From NCBI GenBank assembly GCA_905331475.1, contig CAJNYU010000357.1, positions 1 through 64,000 of the forward strand: a stretch of 64,000 nt of DNA, in the 5' to 3' direction. The DNA comes from Rotaria socialis. Lineage: Eukaryota > Rotifera > Eurotatoria > Philodinida > Philodinidae. The translations under genes were made by a program, and so were the position numbers. Numbering within the stretch: position 1 is the stretch's first letter; the number at the start of each line of letters is the position of its first letter. The notes under the pieces are model-generated. The model was given only the letters and a program-made list of their open reading frames with translations. It had not been told where the DNA came from and searched no databases. Of the stretch, positions 61,682 through 64,000 are shown one piece after another.

Positions 61682-63102
61682 TCACAGTTTAGAGTCATTC
61701 GAACACGATGAAACATGACGAAAAAGTAAAGCAATGTCTAATGCGGTTTGATAAATTTCTCGAGCACTTTGAAGATTTGTTAAAATAGATATACATATAC
61801 CACAACGAGGATTCGAACAATTATTTGAACATGGAATGATAAGAATTATTGATGTCGCTCCAACAGCACCACCTGTATGATAAATATGAGATGGGATACT
61901 ACATTGATTGATAGAAGATGGTTGTTCTTTCGCAATCATCCATCCTAAACCATAAGAAGTATTTTTTCTATTTGTTGCCACTATTGGTGACCATAATTCT
62001 CGAATGGTTTCACTTTTCAATAATTGCTTATTGCTGTCAGAACTTACTAATTTTGTTTGACGACATTGTAAAAGATTATTAGCATAAAGAAGAAGATCAG
62101 TTACATTTGATAGTATTCCACCACCTGCCCATTTATATGATAAATCAACATAGGCAACATTTCTTAAACCTTCTTTTAATGACCGACGCCAATAATAACG
62201 ACTTCGATTCGGTACAATTTCGTCTGGATATTCAAGTTTTGTATTACGTAAATCAAGTTGTTTAGTAATTAAATCATTGAGAAGTTCAGCATATGAATGT
62301 TTATCATCTGAAATACGTTCTAATATAGCACTTAATAATGTATAACCATGCGTTGTATACAGCCATGTTGTACCAGGCTTGTGCAATAATTCATCATTAA
62401 CGAAGAGTGATAGAGATTCAGTTACGGTTGGAAATGGACGAGCTATATAATACTCTGGAAGATTGAATTCAGCATCTGTTTCTGGATCACCTTTTTTCCA
62501 ATAGTGACGAATACCACTATGATAAACAGAAACAAGTTTTTACAAAAGGTAAAAGATCTTGCAGTGATATAAATCTATTGGTTTACCTTGTATGTGAAGC
62601 TAATTGACGAACAGTAATTGAAACAGGTACATTTTCAAATAAAAATTTTGGTAAATCAGGATGATATTTATCAATTTTATCATTCCAATTCAATTTTCCT
62701 TTTTCTACAAATTGTGCTGCGAGTGTAGCTGTAAATGTTTTGCTAATACTTGCAATACGCATAACTGTATCAGGCGTACATGGAACTCGTTGTTCAATAT
62801 CAGCTAGGCCATAACCTTTTCTCCACACAAATGAGCCATGCATTGTTACACCGATACTAACACCTAATTATGACAATGAAACGAAAACAAAAGTTGTTTT
62901 TTCTTAGAAATAATTATATATCACCTGGAATTCCTTGTTTCTCTTTAAATCCTTGGCAAATAAGATCAGCTTGATTGATAGTTAATTTTAATTTTTCTTT
63001 ATCGATATCGTTGTCATTATTTAATTGTGCCCATAGAAAGCCAGCAGTGCCACAAAGAGCTAATGGTTTACCCAGAAAATAAAATCGATTAAAAACACCC
63101 AT
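61682..63102 (-). CDS. LACTB: Mitochondrial serine beta-lactamase-like protein LACTB
   Basis: LACTB is a penicillin-binding-protein-related serine peptidase of the mitochondrial intermembrane space that forms filaments and influences lipid metabolism. Three exons (62925-63102, 62587-62863, 61682-62516) join in frame to 429 residues. The N-terminus (MGVFNRFYFLGKPLALCGTA) fits a mitochondrial leader plus a short helix. Active-site motifs are present: SISK (SxxK nucleophile) in TVMRIASISKTFTATLAAQF, Tyr in LYTTHGYTLLSAILER, and HTGGAVGATSIILIIP. SYKWAGGG and SYGLGWM also match animal LACTB. The long charged insertion that human LACTB has after SGIRHYEK is almost absent; here GIRHYWKKGDPETDAEFNLP runs straight on, so the protein is shorter than the human 547 residues. 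Introns are 50-70 bases. Confidence 0.95.
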
Positions 63103-63460
63103 GTTAGTTTTATCTATAATAATAACGCAAATTTGTTCTACAAGTAGAGTACGTTCGATTTTCTTTGATAGATACTACAACTATTCAACTAAATACTGTT
63201 TAACTTTTATTATTTCAAGAAATGTGTTTAATAAAGAAGAAAATTAATAATTTATTTCATCAAAAATTTATCTGTTTCACACATCAGACAAAAGTGGTCA
63301 TTTTCTCGTCCTATCAGCAACGAATACATTTCTTATTATCGACATCTATATATAGAAAAGCGCACCTGAAAGAAAAATAATACAATTAGAATGATTTTAA
63401 TACAATTGGTAAAATAAAACGTAATCAATAATTTATTGTCGATGGAACAATTGGAAATGT
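63103..63460. other. Short intergenic before LACTB start
   Basis: AT-rich sequence without coding signal. It holds the LACTB promoter on one side and the 3' end of the next minus-strand gene on the other. Confidence 0.4.
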
Positions 63461-64000
63461 TCAACTATTACCAGTTAATGCTTTTAAATTTGGTTGATTC
63501 TAACTAACAAACAAAGAAAGAAAACAAAAATTAACATCAAACATTTTCAATTACTCATTTACTTTAATAGTTAATAAATATCTTTCGACAAGTTTAATAA
63601 CTGCCCTAGAAAATATGTTTGGAAATGCCAATGCATGCAAACGTGGTACACTATGACTTGATTCTGATATATTTTCCTTTAATACAAGTGCAATACAACC
63701 CGAAAACTAATGCCTAATTCAATAGAAATAAAATAGATAGAAACGGAAAACAAAATGATATTTCATATTTATACTTTAAGATTAGAAAAATAAGTAATAC
63801 ATGAATGGCGGTTAATAGTTAACTGAATTCCATATAATATCTTTGCTGTTACTTCCTAATCAAAACCACGCTAAAAATAATAAATTTGAATCTTTACTTT
63901 ATCAATGGTTTTTTAAATATTCGATTAATACGTCTAAATAAAAGATTTAATACTGATCGCGCATTGTCCTTGACTCTAATTAATCCATTTTAATGGTTTT
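63461..64000 (-). CDS. 3' end of an unidentified minus-strand gene (partial)
   Basis: Three minus-strand exons join in phase 0: 63775-63855 (EVTAKILYGIQLTINRHSCI then TYFSNLK), 63563-63706 (FSGCIALVLKENISE, then SHSVPRLHALAFPNIF and SRAVIKLVERYLLTIK) and 63461-63499 (NQPNLKALTGNS and stop). A further exon-like reading sits upstream at about 63906-63984 (VKDNARSVLNLLFRRINRIF then KKPLIK), but its GTAAAG donor is out of phase with the next acceptor by one base. The helical, Leu-rich text suggests a HEAT-type or similar alpha-solenoid end. I do not recognise the protein. Confidence 0.45.

Overview
The window is animal nuclear DNA. It is AT-rich, with intron-bearing genes, mostly 50-70 bp introns, clean GT-AG borders, strong polypyrimidine acceptors and well-separated polyadenylation-type AATAAA tails. 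The gene set is metazoan: a metazoan chitin synthase, an Ig/Fn3 adhesion receptor, a collagen-olfactomedin membrane protein, an ATOH8/Net-type bHLH factor, a myotubularin-related phosphatase, GPCPD1 and LACTB. A chitin-synthesising, intron-compact genome with decayed gene copies suggests a small protostome, most likely a bdelloid rotifer. That placement is inference; no species marker is visible.

Layout. 1-9 kb is a decayed stretch. It holds the 3' part of a coatomer gamma gene that ends before its appendage domain, a tiny four-exon minus-strand gene with a CCGG-rich inverted-repeat element in one intron, a broken KLHL20-like kelch fragment (frameshift, internal deletion, truncation), and a long foldback repeat. 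9-14.5 kb (minus) is a complete MTMR6/7/8-type phosphatase with a C-terminal FYVE finger. After about 3.7 kb without genes, 18.2-25.4 kb (plus) is a 16-exon chitin synthase whose exon phases all join (1670 residues).

28.8-34.7 kb is a 12-exon Ig/Fn3 receptor (959 residues). 35.1-37.7 kb is an uncharacterised four-exon gene with one GC-AG intron. 38.2-39.0 kb is a single-exon membrane protein built from a threefold internal repeat. A 3.9 kb gene-free stretch follows, then a 9-exon collagen/olfactomedin type II membrane protein (42.9-45.0 kb), a VPVP-repeat protein (46.0-47.1 kb), a small minus-strand gene converging on it (47.2-47.8 kb), and the bHLH gene (49.1-49.6 kb).

The right end carries a hAT-type MITE (50.4-50.6 kb), an eight-exon GPCPD1 (780 residues), a 90-residue membrane protein, a Cys-rich protein with a basic SR-like tail, a Ly6/uPAR GPI-type protein (minus), LACTB (minus) and the 3' end of an unidentified minus-strand gene.

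The genes do not form a pathway. Several concern the cell surface and matrix (chitin synthase, Ig receptor, colmedin, Ly6) and others lipid turnover (MTMR, GPCPD1) or mitochondria (LACTB). No RNA genes, CRISPR arrays or autonomous transposon genes were found.
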